This document shows positions 62,077 through 64,000 of a DNA stretch of 64,000 nt, piece by piece. Where the stretch lies: contig NZ_PREZ01000003.1 of the NCBI RefSeq assembly GCF_002926065.1, positions 374,501 through 438,500 on the forward strand, written 5' to 3'. Under the pieces are notes generated by a model, which saw nothing but the letters and a program-made list of their open reading frames with translations, searched no databases and was not told the DNA's origin. Numbering within the stretch: the first letter of the stretch is position 1; each line of letters opens with the position of its first letter. The DNA comes from Jeotgalibacillus proteolyticus. GTDB taxonomy: Bacteria; Bacillota; Bacilli; Bacillales; Jeotgalibacillaceae. The position numbers were made by a program, and so were the translations under genes.

Positions 62077-62328
62077 ATGGGCTTTATTTTATTTTTAATT
62101 GTCGGAGGATTGATCGGCTGGTTAGCTGGCGTCATTCTCGGGAAAGACATTCCATTTGGCATTATAGGTAATATTATTGCAGGTATCATTGGCGCCTGGA
62201 TAGGCGGAGCATTACTAAACGATTTAGGACCGGTAATTGGCGGAATTGCGATTATTCCTGCTTTAATTGGTTCACTTATCTTCGTCTTCATTTTAAGCGT
62301 TATTTTAAAAGGAAGAGGAAAACGATAA
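62077..62328 (+). CDS. GlsB/YeaQ/YmgE-family membrane protein
   Basis: 83 residues, strikingly like the protein at 44901-45152 (GFILFLIVGGLIGWLAGVIL, IIGNIIAGIIGAWIGG, end GRGKR). AAGGAG lies 10 bases before ATG 62077. Confidence 0.92.
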   Translation: MGFILFLIVGGLIGWLAGVILGKDIPFGIIGNIIAGIIGAWIGGALLNDLGPVIGGIAIIPALIGSLIFVFILSVILKGRGKR

Positions 62329-62330
62329 AA

Positions 62331-62371
62331 AAAATGACCGCTCTCCTCATCATAGGAGAGCGGTTTTTTAA
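62331..62371. terminator. Terminator between GlsB-type and fetB genes
   Basis: ACCGCTCTCCT and AGGAGAGCGGT pair, then six T on the + strand. Confidence 0.9.
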
Positions 62372-63120
62372 CGGTTTTTTAATAGCTGCATTCGTTGATT
62401 AAATAAAGTTGGGTAGGATAAGAAACCAAGCATAACACTTGTCACGGCCGCTGTTGTCAGCAGCAGGAACATGATCAGTAATTGAAACTGAACCGCCTGG
62501 ATTGGATCAGCCCCGGCAATAATCTGTCCGCTCATCATCCCCGGCAGCTGCACGAGCCCAACAGTTTTTTGGCTTTCGATGGTTGGAATCATGCTCGCTT
62601 TAATGGACCGGATCAGCTGGTGATGAATGGCCTGTTTGGGTGTTCCGCCAAGAGAAAGGATCAGCTCTGTTTCATCCTGATGATCATCTACTTCAGAGGT
62701 GAAACGGTTTAAAAAGAGAATAGCAAGAACCATGGAGTTTCCTATAACCATTCCACTGATGGAAATAATATATTGTGCTGTAGGCGGAGTAATATTGAAT
62801 CCAATTAAAATCCCCTGAGTCAAGACCTCCACAGTAATCAGTGTGACAGCTACCTTCCAGGTGATTCCTTTTATAGAAGCTCCTTTTCTCTGTGCATTAT
62901 GGGTTGCAACCAAGATCATCAATGTAACCATCAAGAAAATATAAAATAAGCTTTCTGAATCAAAAACGAATTTTAAAATGAATCCTACCGCCAACAGCTG
63001 AATTATGGAGCGGATCGTTGCAACAATTGTATCCTTTTCCAATCCAAGCCTTAAGGTTTTAGACAAAATAAGCGGAATTAAAACAAATATTAAGGTAAGA
63101 GATAATGCCAAATAACTCAT
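62368..63120 (-). CDS. fetB: FetB/YbbM-type ABC permease
   Basis: 250 residues of UPF0014: IVATIRSIIQLLAVGFIL, GMVIGNSMVLAILFLNRF, GTPKQAIHHQLIRSIKASMIPTIES and VQLPGMMSGQIIAGADPIQAV. Membrane half of an iron-export or resistance transporter. Overlaps fetA by 4 bp. Confidence 0.9.
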   Translation of the reverse strand: MSYLALSLTLIFVLIPLILSKTLRLGLEKDTIVATIRSIIQLLAVGFILKFVFDSESLFYIFLMVTLMILVATHNAQRKGASIKGITWKVAVTLITVEVLTQGILIGFNITPPTAQYIISISGMVIGNSMVLAILFLNRFTSEVDDHQDETELILSLGGTPKQAIHHQLIRSIKASMIPTIESQKTVGLVQLPGMMSGQIIAGADPIQAVQFQLLIMFLLLTTAAVTSVMLGFLSYPTLFNQRMQLLKNR

Positions 63121-63848
63121 TCTGCCTCCCCTTTCACAAACCGTCTAACTTTTTCATTTACTGGTGATTCAAGCAGCTCACTCTCTCCTGTTTCAATGAC
63201 TTCCCCGTCCATCATGACCCAGGTGTAATTCCCAATGGTTAAAGCCTGCTGCAAATTATGCGTAATCCAAATGATGGTAGTTCCATATTTTTGATTAATC
63301 TTTACAATTAACTCCTCAATTTCTCTTTGTGAAGTCCTGTCAAGTGAAGATGTTATTTCATCAAGCAAGAGGATCTTAGGGCGATTAACTAATGTTCTTG
63401 CAATGGAAACCTTTTGCTTTTGCCCGCCTGACAAATCCTTTACATTCTTACTCAGGAAATCTTCTTTAAGTCCCACATCACGCAATAATTCTCCTGCCTC
63501 CCCCTCTGCAGGTTTTTTCTCCTGCAGCGTTAAAGGCAGCGCCAAATTATCCATCACGGTACCGCTAATCATCGGTGCACTTTGCAATGCCATCCCGACG
63601 AGACGGCGGAGCTCAACCGGCTGAAAGTCAGTAATCGTTTTTTCTTTTATATAAATCTCTCCGGAGTCCGGCGAAAGCAAATGATTACAAAGCTTTAGCA
63701 ATGTTGTTTTCCCTGCTCCTGAAGGCCCCACCAAAGTGGTTATTTTCCCCTCCGGAAACGAACCCGTTATGTTTTTCAAAATTTCTTCTCCATTAATGGA
63801 AAAGCTGACATTGTTAAAGTGAATGGCCGGCTTATATCTTGAATTCAT
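63117..63848 (-). CDS. fetA: FetA/YbbL-type ABC ATPase
   Basis: 243 residues. Walker A GPSGAGKTT, signature LSGGQKQKV, Walker B ILLLDEIT. Forms the FetAB pair with the permease, which in E. coli increases iron export. Confidence 0.9.
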   Translation of the reverse strand: MNSRYKPAIHFNNVSFSINGEEILKNITGSFPEGKITTLVGPSGAGKTTLLKLCNHLLSPDSGEIYIKEKTITDFQPVELRRLVGMALQSAPMISGTVMDNLALPLTLQEKKPAEGEAGELLRDVGLKEDFLSKNVKDLSGGQKQKVSIARTLVNRPKILLLDEITSSLDRTSQREIEELIVKINQKYGTTIIWITHNLQQALTIGNYTWVMMDGEVIETGESELLESPVNEKVRRFVKGEAE

Positions 63849-64000
63849 AGCATCACACCCTTATTTAAAAATATTATTTATAGTTATTATCATCTGATAA
63901 ATATATCAAATAATAACCTTTTATTCAACTTTAAATGAGAATTAAATTATATAGTTGAGAATTGAATTCATTTAATATTGACTTTATAAGATATCTCCTT
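63849..64000. other. AT-rich region at the right edge
   Basis: Promoter side of fetA. No gene or clear Fur box is seen in the 150 bp available. Confidence 0.5.

Noticed and set aside
63849-64000. Fur box before fetA
   Set aside because: The AT-rich dyads do not match the 7-1-7 pattern well enough to support a call.

Overview
The window is a piece of chromosome from a low-GC, Gram-positive, endospore-forming member of the Bacillaceae or a close relative. The grounds are AGGAGG-type ribosome sites with frequent TTG/GTG starts, lipobox signal peptides, small acid-soluble spore proteins (SspK, SspN, Tlp), a CotF-like coat protein, an intracellular subtilisin with the LIPY motif, a CitR/CitA pair, FosB and a YclNOPQ-type siderophore transporter. 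I cannot name the species. No rRNA, tRNA, CRISPR array, phage or transposase gene was found. The accessory signal lies in small structured repeats and in three damaged genes.

Layout. 0-7.6 kb: a frameshifted gene end, a lipoprotein, a YtkA-like/PepSY membrane pair, a response regulator-histidine kinase-SCO operon, and a decayed ccdA. 7.7-11 kb: a polar amino-acid ABC transporter with an RpiR-type regulator. 11.2-15.3 kb: a P-loop kinase, an acetyltransferase, an SDR, a small membrane protein, and an MBL hydrolase/TetR operon behind two matching operators. 15.3-19.9 kb: a petrobactin-type iron transporter (yclNOPQ) behind a Fur box, with a MarR gene upstream. 20-25.6 kb: PadR/HAAS pair, YuiD-like protein, gamma-glutamyltransferase and a GntP permease. 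25.9-30.6 kb: a run of uncharacterised lipoproteins and membrane proteins plus an APH-fold kinase. 30.7-36.3 kb: a haloacid dehalogenase, a cysteine hydrolase and a CUT1 sugar ABC system. 36.5-42 kb: VanZ, citR/citA, a Bcr/CflA exporter and a P450 broken by one stop codon. 42-47.2 kb: glutaminase, GNAT, FosB, small membrane proteins, an MBL hydrolase, a K+ channel and DinB. 47.2-48 kb: spore protein genes. 48.2-52.7 kb: a reactive-sulfur island under CstR. 52.8-64 kb: intracellular protease, catechol dioxygenase-like protein, GNAT, rpiA, a coat protein, a PBP3-like transpeptidase, a DUF1540 protein, a GlsB-type protein and a FetAB-type ABC pair.

The best-connected system is the sulfur island. 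A CstR-type persulfide sensor (Cys31/Cys60) heads DsrE-like, rhodanese, TusA-rhodanese, rhodanese-persulfide dioxygenase, TusA and TauE genes. Four copies of a TACCCC/GGGGTA palindrome sit at three places in it, and one covers the ribosome site of the dioxygenase gene.

The most unusual non-coding signal is a composite repeat: a GAGACA/TGTCTC hairpin used as a terminator, joined to a nested GC-rich hairpin of about 130 bp. It is present in full, collapsed, reversed and 'empty' forms. Two further structured repeat families lie at 47-58 kb. An unexplained 900-bp intergenic region at 55.7-56.6 kb carries a 14-bp perfect inverted repeat.
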